The notes: generated by a model from the sequence alone, not told the origin. Counted from the stretch's first letter, positions 25,946 through 35,018 are shown. The stretch: 64,000 bases of DNA from Methylomonas methanica (GCF_001644035.1 NZ_LUUG01000071.1:59355-123354); one strand, 5' to 3'. Made by a program: numbers and translations.

Positions 25946-27175
25946 TTAAAAAGACTTAGAAATCAAGTTCTTTCCCAGCGCATCATAATAAGCGACACTG
26001 GTATAAACCATAATAAAAATAAAAATAATACTTAAGCTGTTAAAACCTTTAAATAAGGATGACTCAGCCATATTATGCATTAATATTGAAACAAAACCCG
26101 TATGGCATATAACAAAACTAGAATTACCAAGTCTTTTCAACGCCATTTGCTTAATAAAAACACCCATCAATATTAAAAACACAAGCACACCTGCTACTAA
26201 ACCACCTTTTACCAATATCTCTATATACCCGTTATGTAGATGCGACATTAGTATATGATATTTTTTGGTCAAGCCTTCAAGATCATCAAAACCAGAACCA
26301 ATAATCGGGTGATCTATTAATGCATCAAGTCCGTTTGCCCATAGCAATGTTCGTCCCGTTAGTGATGTATCTCTTCCACTTAACGCAAGCGTTTGACTTA
26401 CGATTTCCGAGGTACTCATGTAGACAGTTGTGATAATTAAGCTGCCTAAAAAAGCTACTGTAAATATAACTATTTTTACTGCTGAACTTTTTGTGCTTAA
26501 CAAATACCAATACGAGGTATAACAGACTGCAAGTATTGAAGCAAGAATACTCGTCATGCTATCCGCATGAATAACTGTGTAAAAAGCAGCAAAAATACTA
26601 AAAAGTGCCACAATTTTTTCTAACTTGCTTGAACTAAGATAATAAAGGTTAATTGCCAGCCATATACACGCGAGTGACAGTCCGCCCAGTTTATTTGGGT
26701 GCTCAGTAATGCCTATCCATCGACTTGTTCCGAAATCTGTTGAATTTATACCGTATTGTGGAAATTGTAACGCTGCTACAATAGAGCAAATTATCAAAAC
26801 AAAGCACAACCAAAAAACCCATCTAATCAGCCTTAACTGATTGTCTCTATAGGCCAACGCTACCAAAATGCAAATAGCCAGCGATGAAAACAAAAACACA
26901 ACAAATCTAAACGTATCGACTGGTCTGCTTGACCATGCCGCAGTTATAAACATGTAAAAGATCAAGATCATCAAGAGGCTGTTTTTCATTGAACATTCGA
27001 AAAACTCTTTGATGTTAAAACAAAAAATGAGCAAGGTCAGCAGAATGTAGGCTCTGTGTAAGGGAAATCTTAAAGCATCGCCATTAATGGTTATATCAAC
27101 ACCAAAAAAGCCCCAGAAAAGATATAGACAAAATACAAATAATGTCAGGCTTTTAAATCGAAAGCTATTTATCAT
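25946..27175 (-). CDS. O-antigen/exopolysaccharide polymerase, Wzy-like
   Basis: A 409-residue protein with about eleven transmembrane segments and a large periplasmic loop near the C-terminus. The signature SHLHNGYIEILVKGG (about residue 310) is typical of the Wzy/WaaL ligase-polymerase superfamily. Wzy polymerases link flipped repeat units at the periplasmic face. A ligase role is possible, but the location between glycosyltransferases and a Wzx-like flippase favours polymerase. The start codon overlaps the stop of the upstream glycosyltransferase gene by four bases. Confidence 0.82.
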   Translation of the reverse strand: MINSFRFKSLTLFVFCLYLFWGFFGVDITINGDALRFPLHRAYILLTLLIFCFNIKEFFECSMKNSLLMILIFYMFITAAWSSRPVDTFRFVVFLFSSLAICILVALAYRDNQLRLIRWVFWLCFVLIICSIVAALQFPQYGINSTDFGTSRWIGITEHPNKLGGLSLACIWLAINLYYLSSSKLEKIVALFSIFAAFYTVIHADSMTSILASILAVCYTSYWYLLSTKSSAVKIVIFTVAFLGSLIITTVYMSTSEIVSQTLALSGRDTSLTGRTLLWANGLDALIDHPIIGSGFDDLEGLTKKYHILMSHLHNGYIEILVKGGLVAGVLVFLILMGVFIKQMALKRLGNSSFVICHTGFVSILMHNMAESSLFKGFNSLSIIFIFIMVYTSVAYYDALGKNLISKSF

Positions 27176-28425
27176 AAATTAACTGAATTCGCCAAAATAC
27201 TGCGATATACTGCAATAGTGTTCTTTGCATTTACCTCTGAATTATATGTGCGCTGTGTATTGACATACATTGCTTCTATTTTATCTTTATTGTCGGAGGA
27301 AAGAGCTAAATCAAGCTGCCTAGACCATTCTTCTACATCGCCAGGTTTGGCTAGATAACCTGCTTGACCGTTTAACACCATCTCTCTGGTACCATCAATG
27401 TCACTTGTAATTACTACAGTTTTCATCGCTCCTGCTTCTAGTATAGGGCGAGCGAAATGCGGCTCAGTAAAAGGAGCAGCAATAATGTCCACCTCAGCAA
27501 TATAACCCGCAATATCAAAAATAATTCCAGGAAAGAACACCCTGTTTTGCAAGCCATATGCATCAATAATTTTTTGTAGCTCTAGTCTTAAATTCTTCTT
27601 CCCGACCAATAGCCGCAATAAACTCTTAATCTTACTTTTATTTACCTGTTGTTGACCTTCACCAAAATACACCAAAACACTGTTAGGAAACTTTTTGCTG
27701 ATTTCCGCAAACGCCTTCATCAGCGTGAGCGCTCCTTTGGCGGGAGTATTCCAACCTAGAATGGCAATAACTTTTGTTTCAGACGACACACCTAAAGTGC
27801 TACGCAAATTAACTGGAAGAACATTTTCATAATCAAATTTATTAAAACTTATAAAGTTTGGAATTACTAAAGCCTTTTTTTCTGGCGAAATTCTATTGAT
27901 TTCCGATTCGCACAGTCCAATTACCACATCGCTGCATCTAGAAATTATTTTCCTTAAAAATCTGTACCGTATTTTGAAATTGCCATATTCCAAAAAATCT
28001 CGCATATGCCAAACTAGGGGAATCCCAAGCGACTTTGTTGCCAATCCTTCGGCTATCAAGACCGATGAGTTCAAATGCACAATATCAGGCTTTTCTTCAC
28101 TTAATATGCTTCGCATTCTATAATAGGTAGGAATCAACTTAACATAATGCTTAAAATATGGCTTCAAATCATGATAAAACTTAAAACAAAAAGGATTTAA
28201 TTCTTGATTTTCTATTGTGCAATGGGGTAGCTTTCCTAAAACATGATCCACCACACATTTAATTCCATTTTTCTCGTAAAAATCTACCGCAGGACCGTAT
28301 TCAGTAAAATACACAATGACCGAATAATGTTGTCTGACATACTCTAATAAATAGAACAAACTCATCGGCGCTCCACCGTTAGCCCCAGAATGCTGAACAA
28401 AGAGTACTTTTGGATTATCAGACAT
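27172..28425 (-). CDS. Glycosyltransferase family 4
   Basis: A 417-residue GT4 enzyme. The start is set at an ATG whose first eight bases overlap the end of the upstream acetyltransferase gene (ATGTCTGA); the 17-codon longer form would begin inside that gene and adds an unlikely leader. N-terminal landmarks are VLFVQHSGANGGAPMSL; the donor domain has ILGWNTPAKGALTLMKAF, VYFGEGQQ and the E-x7-E-like EPHFARPILEAGAMKTVVI. Tight overlap with genes on both sides shows one translationally coupled operon. Confidence 0.85.
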   Translation of the reverse strand: MSDNPKVLFVQHSGANGGAPMSLFYLLEYVRQHYSVIVYFTEYGPAVDFYEKNGIKCVVDHVLGKLPHCTIENQELNPFCFKFYHDLKPYFKHYVKLIPTYYRMRSILSEEKPDIVHLNSSVLIAEGLATKSLGIPLVWHMRDFLEYGNFKIRYRFLRKIISRCSDVVIGLCESEINRISPEKKALVIPNFISFNKFDYENVLPVNLRSTLGVSSETKVIAILGWNTPAKGALTLMKAFAEISKKFPNSVLVYFGEGQQQVNKSKIKSLLRLLVGKKNLRLELQKIIDAYGLQNRVFFPGIIFDIAGYIAEVDIIAAPFTEPHFARPILEAGAMKTVVITSDIDGTREMVLNGQAGYLAKPGDVEEWSRQLDLALSSDNKDKIEAMYVNTQRTYNSEVNAKNTIAVYRSILANSVNL

Positions 28426-29014
28426 GTGATATTTCTCTTGCTGGATTACCTGCGTATATTTTTGATGGTGGCACATCTTTAACCACTATTGAGCCTGTGC
28501 CTATAATACTATTTTCTCCGACAGTCACACCTTTGCATATTATTACACCAGTTCCAATGAATACATTATTTTCTATAATTACTGGTAGAGCGGGGATTTT
28601 ATCTGGATCATTACAATGCCTTCTGTTAATAGGCTCCTTTGAATGAAAATCAGTATCGAATATTGAAACATTGGCGCCTATTAATACTTCCTTACCAATT
28701 TTTACTGCCTTAGCAGCACAAATTACTGTACCGCTTAACCCTGCATCAGAATCTATATATATTTCAGCATTTGCTCTTAAAGTTCTTATAATAACAGGAT
28801 GATTAACTCCTAAATCCGTAAACCTAGGATGGGAGCACAAAACAACACGGTTACCGAGAGTTATTTTCGATCCTGGATAGCGTACAATAATCGGTAAACC
28901 ATAAAACTCACATTCTTCACCAATGTTGACCCCATGAATTTTACATAAAACTTTCCCAGCAATTTGCCAATAGTGATATTTAAGTTTATTAATTACTTTG
29001 ATTAAAAACATCAT
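28418..29014 (-). CDS. Left-handed beta-helix (hexapeptide repeat) acetyltransferase
   Basis: A 198-residue trimeric-type acyltransferase with hexapeptide coils from about residue 50 to the end (ITLGNRVVLCS, VKIGKEVLIGANVSIFD, IENNVFIGTGVIICKGVTVG, ENSIIGTGSIVV). The conserved IFDTDFHS supplies the catalytic histidine, and PPSKIYAGNPAREI is the usual C-terminus of the WcaF/CysE-like sugar O-acetyltransferases. It uses acetyl-CoA in the cytoplasm to acetylate a nucleotide-linked or lipid-linked sugar. Its start overlaps the upstream gene by 26 bases. Confidence 0.87.
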   Translation of the reverse strand: MMFLIKVINKLKYHYWQIAGKVLCKIHGVNIGEECEFYGLPIIVRYPGSKITLGNRVVLCSHPRFTDLGVNHPVIIRTLRANAEIYIDSDAGLSGTVICAAKAVKIGKEVLIGANVSIFDTDFHSKEPINRRHCNDPDKIPALPVIIENNVFIGTGVIICKGVTVGENSIIGTGSIVVKDVPPSKIYAGNPAREISHV

Positions 29015-30107
29015 AGTTTTTTGCTAAAAAATCTGTTCTTGGTTCAGGAAAAGGCGCATTGAGATGTTTATGCGCCCAAACCCCTTCTAATGTTGAAATA
29101 AGTATTTCCATCCTATGCCGCTGCGTGTGATTCTTTCGCACATACTCGGCTGCATTCCGGCCAAGCGCCATTCTTTGTTGATCCGGCATTGACAGCAACC
29201 ACTTTACTTTATCAACCGCTTCATTAGGGGTTTTAAAATAATGGCAATGCTCTCCATCTTTCAAAATCTGCTCAAATTTTGGAGAATATCCGGAAACATA
29301 TGGTATGCCAGTAGCTATTGTATTAAACGGCCTATTAGAATCGTAATATTCAATGTCGCTAAACTGAGGAATACCTATCGCTACTTTAGAATTATTGTAT
29401 GCTTCAATTTGTTGAAAAAAGCCAATTGGCCCTTTTGAACAAGAAAATTTTTCCCATCCTCTCCCATATAATGCGAATTTATTACCAAACTCTTCTTCCA
29501 ACAATTTTATTAATATCGGTCTGTTTTTTGCGCCTGGTGCAGACGCAAATGGTCTTCTTGATTTCCATCTGTTTGCAATCATAACCAGATCGTTTTCCTT
29601 TTCTTGCTGATTGCTAATCGGCTGGTTGAAACTAACATGATCATAGGCCGCAGGTAGGAGATAGACATGTTTGGCGCCTTTCGCCGTAAGGTACTCGGCC
29701 ATTCGGCCTAAGCCCTGGTTAAAACAAACATCAGTATATTTAACCTGCGCTAGAAGCGATTTTGGATACGGAACTACCCAAAAGTTTCCAAATGGATCAC
29801 CATTTTCATTACATATTGCTGGCTTTGCTGGCAACTCTCTCATTTTACGCAGCATTTCTTCGTCTAGCGGACCGCCGTACCAAACTCCTTGCCAATATAT
29901 TGCATCCGCTTGAAAGTCTCGTGCCAATTCATATATTTTCTCACACATTAATTTCCAACCATTTTCCCGGCCGTAAATTACGTAAGAAAATATTTCCAGA
30001 GCCTCAAGCCGCCCTTCGTTTACCATATCTGAAAATATCTTGCGCCTTGCGGGTTGATCACCTTCTTTATCTTCAATCGGTAAATACAAAAGTCGTAACT
30101 TTTTCAT
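28989..30107 (-). CDS. CgeB-like glycosyltransferase (family 1 type)
   Basis: A 372-residue GT-B protein. The start is the ATG two codons inside the longest frame (the outer codon is a TTG overlapping the upstream stop), with AAGGGA ahead of it. The C-terminal half, with IGIPQFSDIEYYDSNRPFNT, ATGIPYVSGY and RKNHTQRHRMEIL, matches the glycosyltransferase domain found in spore-maturation CgeB proteins and many polysaccharide loci. The first half has few recognisable features. It lies between the flippase and acetyltransferase genes with overlaps on one side and a 2-base gap on the other. Confidence 0.78.
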   Translation of the reverse strand: MKKLRLLYLPIEDKEGDQPARRKIFSDMVNEGRLEALEIFSYVIYGRENGWKLMCEKIYELARDFQADAIYWQGVWYGGPLDEEMLRKMRELPAKPAICNENGDPFGNFWVVPYPKSLLAQVKYTDVCFNQGLGRMAEYLTAKGAKHVYLLPAAYDHVSFNQPISNQQEKENDLVMIANRWKSRRPFASAPGAKNRPILIKLLEEEFGNKFALYGRGWEKFSCSKGPIGFFQQIEAYNNSKVAIGIPQFSDIEYYDSNRPFNTIATGIPYVSGYSPKFEQILKDGEHCHYFKTPNEAVDKVKWLLSMPDQQRMALGRNAAEYVRKNHTQRHRMEILISTLEGVWAHKHLNAPFPEPRTDFLAKNYDVFNQSN

Positions 30108-30109
30108 AC

Positions 30110-31594
30110 TCAATATCCCTTCTTTAAAACAGTTCTAGCTATTGTGTTTAGCTCATTACTCGTTTTGCGGGCGATTAAAAAGCTACGAATTATTTCTCTA
30201 ACCCGCTTTGCAGGCCCAAAGATAACAAATGTCAATAGCCCTACGCCACCTACAGCGATTTCAATTGGCAATAATTGAAATGCATTTAATCTCCAACAAT
30301 AATGTGCCGTGAGATAAATCAACGCGCCAACCCATGCAGCTCCCATCAATTGAGAGAAAACAATTTCAAAATGAACCATCGGCCTTATTTCCAGCCTTTT
30401 TCCAAAAACAAATAGGTAAATAAAAAATCTTAACCAGTAATACACAGCAAGGGTTATTAGTATTAACTCTAATTTCTGCTGCAATGCAAAATATAGCATT
30501 ATAGGCGTGGAAATAGATAATAATAATGTTTGAATTCTAATCTGTGTTGATAAAGCGCCAATAGCACTGCAAGCAGTCGCGGCGACACTAGCAAGCATTT
30601 CTATTGGTACGAATAACGCCGATATTTGCACAAACATTACTGCGTTTTGCCAGTTTTTGCCCAATAAAACATCAACCAACTGTGGCGCAGCAGCAAACAT
30701 TCCACCCGCAACTGGCACCAGAAACAACCCAGTTATTACTAAGCTTTTAATGTATAACTCGCTGAATTGTTGTTTATCGTGTTGGTGTTTCGAATACGCA
30801 GGCAGTAACACCCCGGTTATCGAAACCAATAAATTATAGGAAGGCATGGAAATTATATTTCTACTTCTGTTCCATATTCCTAGCTCAGCTGCGGGGAAAT
30901 ACTTTCCTATCAGCAGATGATCTATATTGGAGCCAATGAAGCTCATGAAGCTAGCTACAGAATATCCGCCGCCGAACGTTAGAATATGCTTGTAATCGGA
31001 TATTTTTAAATTAATTCTGATTGAATGCCTAGTTTTGAAATAGCTTGCGACAAACACGAATAAGAGTTGGCTAAGATAGGCTAAAGCAAGACTATATACT
31101 CCGTAACCATAATAAGCCATTAGAACCCCTATTACGCCGTTACTGATTAAATAACTAATAGACTCCACAATAGACAGAAACTTAAACTGCATATTTCTTT
31201 TTAATAGACCAATTGGTGTGGCGGACACCCCAATCAATATAAAACTTATAGCAACTATGTTTATTACTGGTGCTAATTCTGGCGTGTCAAAAAAAAGTGA
31301 CAGCGGTTCTGCCAGAAAATAAATAATTAAACAAAACAATAACCCTGCGATTAACGAGAACCAAAACGAAGCTTGTATATCAGTGTCATTTATTTCTTTC
31401 TTCTGTTGAATTGCTGCGGATAGGCCGAAGTCTGAAAAATAGCTACCAAATTTTATGGTCACTAACGCTAAAGCCATTAGCCCAAACTCTTCAGGCTTTA
31501 ATAACCTAGCCATTACGGCAAGCACCACTAACTGGGAGACACCTTTGAATAAGGCACCCAAATAATTCCATTTTATGCTATGCAACACACTCAT
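30110..31594 (-). CDS. Wzx-like polysaccharide flippase (MOP superfamily)
   Basis: A 494-residue protein with 12-14 hydrophobic segments, similar in layout to WzxC/lipopolysaccharide exporters. N-terminal landmarks are SIKWNYLGALFKGVSQL, VMARLLKPEEFGLMALA and FSDFGLSAAIQQ. It would flip undecaprenyl-linked repeat units to the periplasm for the Wzy-like polymerase at 25946-27175. The start is placed at ATG 31594 because the four-codon longer form begins with TTG. The upstream 302 bases hold only a short orphan frame. Confidence 0.87.
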   Translation of the reverse strand: MSVLHSIKWNYLGALFKGVSQLVVLAVMARLLKPEEFGLMALALVTIKFGSYFSDFGLSAAIQQKKEINDTDIQASFWFSLIAGLLFCLIIYFLAEPLSLFFDTPELAPVINIVAISFILIGVSATPIGLLKRNMQFKFLSIVESISYLISNGVIGVLMAYYGYGVYSLALAYLSQLLFVFVASYFKTRHSIRINLKISDYKHILTFGGGYSVASFMSFIGSNIDHLLIGKYFPAAELGIWNRSRNIISMPSYNLLVSITGVLLPAYSKHQHDKQQFSELYIKSLVITGLFLVPVAGGMFAAAPQLVDVLLGKNWQNAVMFVQISALFVPIEMLASVAATACSAIGALSTQIRIQTLLLSISTPIMLYFALQQKLELILITLAVYYWLRFFIYLFVFGKRLEIRPMVHFEIVFSQLMGAAWVGALIYLTAHYCWRLNAFQLLPIEIAVGGVGLLTFVIFGPAKRVREIIRSFLIARKTSNELNTIARTVLKKGY

Positions 31595-31651
31595 TATATT
31601 TAGCAACTCTATACTTTAATTAATACGCCGAATATATTTACCGGCACACCC

Positions 31652-31789
31652 TCATAAATTAATTACGGGGCCATACTGCTCAGAAACCCAAGAAACAGGC
31701 GCGCTAAAATTGGGCTCAACACGATAATAAGCCCATTCCATCAAACTAACTTTATATCCAAGTATTTTATGATATAAATTTATAGCCAT
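31652..31789 (-). CDS. Short orphan frame, possible gene remnant (45 aa)
   Basis: In the gap between the flippase and acyltransferase genes the minus strand encodes 45 residues from an ATG at 31789 to a TGA at 31652. It reads MAINLYHKILGYKVSLMEWA, then YYRVEPNFSAPVSWVSEQYG and PVINL. The frame stays open about eleven codons further upstream without a better start, and there is no ribosome site. The amino-acid composition looks protein-like rather than random, suggesting the C-terminal tail of a lost gene. I do not recognise it. Confidence 0.3.
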   Translation of the reverse strand: MAINLYHKILGYKVSLMEWAYYRVEPNFSAPVSWVSEQYGPVINL

Positions 31790-31896
31790 ATTCAGCGAAA
31801 CGAAATAAAATATTTGCCCATGGCTTACAATCCCTTAGAATTAAAGCGTAATATATAGTCAGCAACAACTAAAACAACGACTATCCAGAAATCCCA

Positions 31897-32898
31897 CTAA
31901 CTTGTTACTGAATTTAAAATAGGCACATATTTAAATATATATTTTTTTACAAAGATTGGCCCAAATAATCCTACCAATAGCAAAACGGGCGATATCATTA
32001 AAAAATTAGCCCCATCCCAAGTAAAAAACATCAATATTACACCTTTTGCAAGACCGATTAAGATTGTATTCATTAGGTATATGCTATAGGTATAATTACC
32101 GAATATTTCCCAAATAGAAAGAGTCGCATCAACCGTAAACCTCATCATTGAATGTAAAGCAGGCAAAGAGAAAAAACCTATAATGATTTTTGAAACTAAC
32201 GGGGAAACGAATTCCACCGTGGCAAATGACATAATAAATAATGCAATCACATAATATCTATATCTATCGATAACGTTTAAATATTCTTGATACCACTGAA
32301 CAACGATAACACCTATCGCAAAAAATATAAAGTATTCGCAAAACCTATCCAACATCAAAACATTAGATACTGGCATAAACTCAGCAATCAAACCAGCCAA
32401 TATAATAAGCACCGGCCTTTTAATAAAAAACACCATTACCAATGGAAATACTATATACATTTCCATTAAAACATAGATAAACCAAAGCGACCCTCCGGCG
32501 CTCTGAGACGGCACTAATAAAAGATTATATAGCTCGGAATATACATTCCCTGGCAAACGATCAACATGCATCACTTTTGAAGAAGCCAATTTGCCAATAT
32601 AAATTACAGCACCAAATAAAACATATCCCGGCACTAACCTTTTTAGCTTTCTAAAAATATACTTAAAGTAATCTTCACCATTTTTAATAACAGGAAATGT
32701 ATATGCCATTATCACCCCGGATATGAACATAAAAAATGGCATATGAAACTTATAGATATAAAATTTAAGCACAGCATACCATTCATTTCCTGCTGGCGTA
32801 TCTGCTGCGACGATATGCCCGACCACAACAAGAAAAATTGCAAATCCTTTAGCCTTATCTATATCCACGAGCCTGTCTTTTTTATTCAATTTAATCAC
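31897..32898 (-). CDS. Acyltransferase 3 family membrane protein (WecH/fucose-4-O-acetylase type)
   Basis: A 333-residue integral membrane protein with about ten segments and a GTG start. Family landmarks: RLVDIDKAKGFAIFLVVVGH (His about residue 27), FHMPFFMFISGVIMAYTF and YSIYLMNTILIG. This subgroup includes WecH and Cps-locus sugar O-acetylases, which modify polysaccharide repeat units. It is a separate lineage from the acyltransferase at 23971-25038. The 180-base gap ahead of it holds nothing recognisable. Confidence 0.85.
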   Translation of the reverse strand: MIKLNKKDRLVDIDKAKGFAIFLVVVGHIVAADTPAGNEWYAVLKFYIYKFHMPFFMFISGVIMAYTFPVIKNGEDYFKYIFRKLKRLVPGYVLFGAVIYIGKLASSKVMHVDRLPGNVYSELYNLLLVPSQSAGGSLWFIYVLMEMYIVFPLVMVFFIKRPVLIILAGLIAEFMPVSNVLMLDRFCEYFIFFAIGVIVVQWYQEYLNVIDRYRYYVIALFIMSFATVEFVSPLVSKIIIGFFSLPALHSMMRFTVDATLSIWEIFGNYTYSIYLMNTILIGLAKGVILMFFTWDGANFLMISPVLLLVGLFGPIFVKKYIFKYVPILNSVTS

Positions 32899-33078
32899 CC
32901 GCTTTGCTGAATATTAATTAAGCCTTAATAATTTTTTTCAATCTGCGGCTAGAATAAATTACTTTCCCCCACCCTAATTCTTTAGGCATTTAGTCGACTA
33001 AGACGATGAGACATTCATAATCTTTTCGCACAAACTTTATTACCTGACCCAGCAGTGGTCAATAGGCAATAACCTCTT

Positions 33079-33489
33079 TTACTTTGATAACAGGTAACGC
33101 CGCCCCAATCTTCTCTTAAATATAAATCTGAATAAACTCAAACTAATAACTGCACCACTAATATCAGCCAATAAATCCAATAACTCGAACGCCCTACTGG
33201 GATTTGATAATTGATAAAGCTCATCAGTTATGCCGATGATTGTCACAATCACTACCGGAATAAATGACTCATACATTGCAGATTCTGGTCTTATATTTGA
33301 CGTGACTCCGTAAACCAGCAGCACCAGCACACCAAATGCCATAAAATGTGCCACTTTATCCAAACCAGAAACTTCACCCATTATTGCAGCCGGCGGCTGT
33401 GATGATTCGATGAAAAGTATCGCTATCCATGCGATGCTCGACGCGATAAATACCATTGCTAGTTTGCGCTTGCTTTCAGGGTGAGCCAT
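33079..33489 (-). CDS. VanZ-like membrane protein
   Basis: A 136-residue protein with four hydrophobic segments and the VanZ family pattern: LDKVAHFMAFGVLVLL in the second segment, then GITDELYQLSNPSRAFELLD and LLADISGAVI. VanZ itself gives low-level teicoplanin resistance, but the family is mostly uncharacterised, and short members are common near exopolysaccharide genes. The first 14 bases overlap the end of the HepT-like gene, so the two are translationally coupled even though no functional link is known. Confidence 0.82.
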   Translation of the reverse strand: MAHPESKRKLAMVFIASSIAWIAILFIESSQPPAAIMGEVSGLDKVAHFMAFGVLVLLVYGVTSNIRPESAMYESFIPVVIVTIIGITDELYQLSNPSRAFELLDLLADISGAVISLSLFRFIFKRRLGRRYLLSK

Positions 33490-33985
33490 TATCTTGTTGA
33501 TTTGGGGTTAAAATCCGCGCATTTGCGGCGCCCGCTAAATGCAGAAAACTCTGTTCGAGCATGGGTACATGTGTCACAAGATGCCGCAGGTTGGCTATTA
33601 CGACTTCAGGATGCTCAGGGTATTCATGTGCTGTTTGGTTACGCAGTTCGCGCAACAATAACCATTTGTCTACGGATGGCAATAAACCAATTTTCTCCGC
33701 CCGGTTTAGCTTATCCAGGAAAGCTTCGTGTTCCTGCCATTCTTGCAGTATTTGTAAAATTGCAGGCAATAATCTCGATCCGATAGCATCCTGCAATTTG
33801 CCGAAACGGAACACTAGTTGGTCGAGTGTACGAACTTCCGCATCGTTTAGTTCGTGGATTGCGATATCTTTAATGGCGGAGAAATTTATGGCTTCTTGCC
33901 AAGCTGCATGCAATCGCGTCTGATGCAACCAACATTCCTGTAGTGCTGGACGAAGTTTAAATTCGATGCGTTCTTGTTTATTCAT
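33476..33985 (-). CDS. hepT: HepT-like toxin (HEPN domain)
   Basis: A 169-residue all-helical protein. The HEPN RNase signature R-x4-H-x-Y is intact as R115-NQTA-H120-E-Y122. HepT toxins are ribonucleases kept inactive by a partner minimal nucleotidyltransferase, MntA, which adds AMP to the tyrosine of this motif. The MntA-like gene is directly upstream with a four-base ATGA overlap, the usual module order. At 169 residues it is longer than the usual 110-145; the last 30 residues are low in predicted structure and overlap the VanZ-like gene. Confidence 0.87.
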   Translation of the reverse strand: MNKQERIEFKLRPALQECWLHQTRLHAAWQEAINFSAIKDIAIHELNDAEVRTLDQLVFRFGKLQDAIGSRLLPAILQILQEWQEHEAFLDKLNRAEKIGLLPSVDKWLLLRELRNQTAHEYPEHPEVVIANLRHLVTHVPMLEQSFLHLAGAANARILTPNQQDNGSP

Positions 33986-34287
33986 AACGGAATAGCTGTC
34001 TGTTCCGCAACACGCTGAATGGGCAGTTGCTCCCGCCCCTCTGCTGGGGCAAATACTAAATCGATACGTTGGTCGCCAAGTGCCTGCTTGGCTTTAACCA
34101 GAAAACGCAGTTTGGCATCTAAGGTTTTTTCAAGGTTTTGATTAAATCCTTTTACATACAAATCTATGTCGCCGCCACGTCTAGTATCGTCGGTACGCGA
34201 GCCAAATAATTGCAAGCTTGCTTGCGTTCCAAACACGTCAGCGGCGATGCACTTTAAGATGTCGGCTTGTTGTTGCGTTAATCGCAT
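33982..34287 (-). CDS. mntA: MntA-like nucleotidyltransferase antitoxin
   Basis: A 101-residue minimal nucleotidyltransferase. The active-site pattern is LFGSRTDDTRRGGDIDLYV: G29-S30, then the two metal-binding aspartates D40 and D42, with a later candidate third carboxylate in QRIDLVF (about residue 75). The spacing between GS and DxD is nine residues, one shorter than the textbook GSx10DxD but seen in related proteins. It should AMPylate and neutralise the HepT-like protein encoded next. The pair sits between the polysaccharide series and the PHPT gene and is a probable mobile accessory insertion. Confidence 0.88.
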   Translation of the reverse strand: MRLTQQQADILKCIAADVFGTQASLQLFGSRTDDTRRGGDIDLYVKGFNQNLEKTLDAKLRFLVKAKQALGDQRIDLVFAPAEGREQLPIQRVAEQTAIPL

Positions 34288-34637
34288 GGTTTATGTTCGT
34301 ATGTTGCAGTGCCATATATTGGCCGTGGATGTCTTTGATTCATTTCTTGGTCTCCACATTCCAGTTATCGATTTCTGTTGGGCGCTCTTAATTCTACTTG
34401 GTCAGAGTCCGTCATATCCGCCGGGACACCCAAAGATCACAAGAGCTGGTATCCAGCCTTATGGATGGCGAGCTTCTAACCGTCCATGGAACCTGGGTTC
34501 CGGCAATCCATGCCGGAATAACGACCTTCGGCAATGTGATACCCCAAGCTGACAAAGTAGAATTAAAGCTTATGAAAAGGTCCGCTTAAAAATTAAAGAA
34601 ACCTTTTCTCCCTTCATACTAAATGCCGCTAAGTTAA

Positions 34638-34702
34638 AACTTGTAGGTGCCAATTTATTCTCGCCATGGGCGCCAAAGGTCGAATAAATTCGACCCTACA
34701 AC
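34638..34702. repeat. Double-palindrome repeat, copy B (inverted)
   Basis: Reverse orientation relative to copies A and C: a damaged left palindrome (GGTGCCAATTTATTCTCGCC), the spacer ATGGGCGCCAAA, then the intact GGTCGAATAAATTCGACC. Flanking AACTTGTAG and CTACAAC mirror the edges of the other two copies. Confidence 0.75.
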
Positions 34703-34937
34703 ATATTCAACTCTTAACTTAACTACATTGCCTTCATACATACCCAAAGGGCACAAAATGGAAAATTGGGGTTAGGGAACCAAAACGAGTAATTCACCTT
34801 AGGACGCTCTAAACAATTTGGTTCCGGTCAGCCCCTCAGAGTACAAGGTGGTTCGACAGGTTACCTCGACCGGAATTAATAAAATACTGTTCGTGGTTAG
34901 CCGGTGTAAGGACTTAGTCAGAGCTTCCTTTTTAATT

Positions 34938-34973
34938 CCCCTCACCCCAACCCTCTCCCGCAAGGAGAGGGGG
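34938..34973. repeat. CCCTCTCC palindrome family, single reverse unit
   Basis: CCCCTCACCCCAACCCTCTC, then CCGCAA and GGAGAGGGGG: a complete tail plus stem in reverse orientation, without a facing partner. It lies 45 bases beyond the stop codon of the leftward PHPT gene and may end its transcript. Confidence 0.75.
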
Positions 34974-35018
34974 CTAAACTTAATAGCTTTCTTTTTTTCA
35001 AAAGAGAGGAGCTTTTAG

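Larger units (their letters stand above)
34288..35018. other. 731-base non-coding stretch rich in repeats
   Basis: No convincing gene lies here. It contains a hairpin TTCCGGCA-ATCCA-TGCCGGAA (34498-34518), the double-palindrome copy B (34638-34702) and a CCCTCTCC-family unit (34938-34973). At about 34820-34920 there is a stretch with GGTTCCGGTCAGCCCCTC, GGTGGTTCGACAGGTTACC and CTGTTCGTGGTTAGCCGGTG that looks like a further decayed repeat. Open frames on both strands are short, start without ribosome sites and translate to low-quality sequence. Confidence 0.6.

Noticed and set aside
34166..34552. 128-codon plus-strand frame across mntA and the following gap
   Set aside because: Half of it is antisense to mntA, the rest translates repeat-like DNA; no ribosome site or motif.
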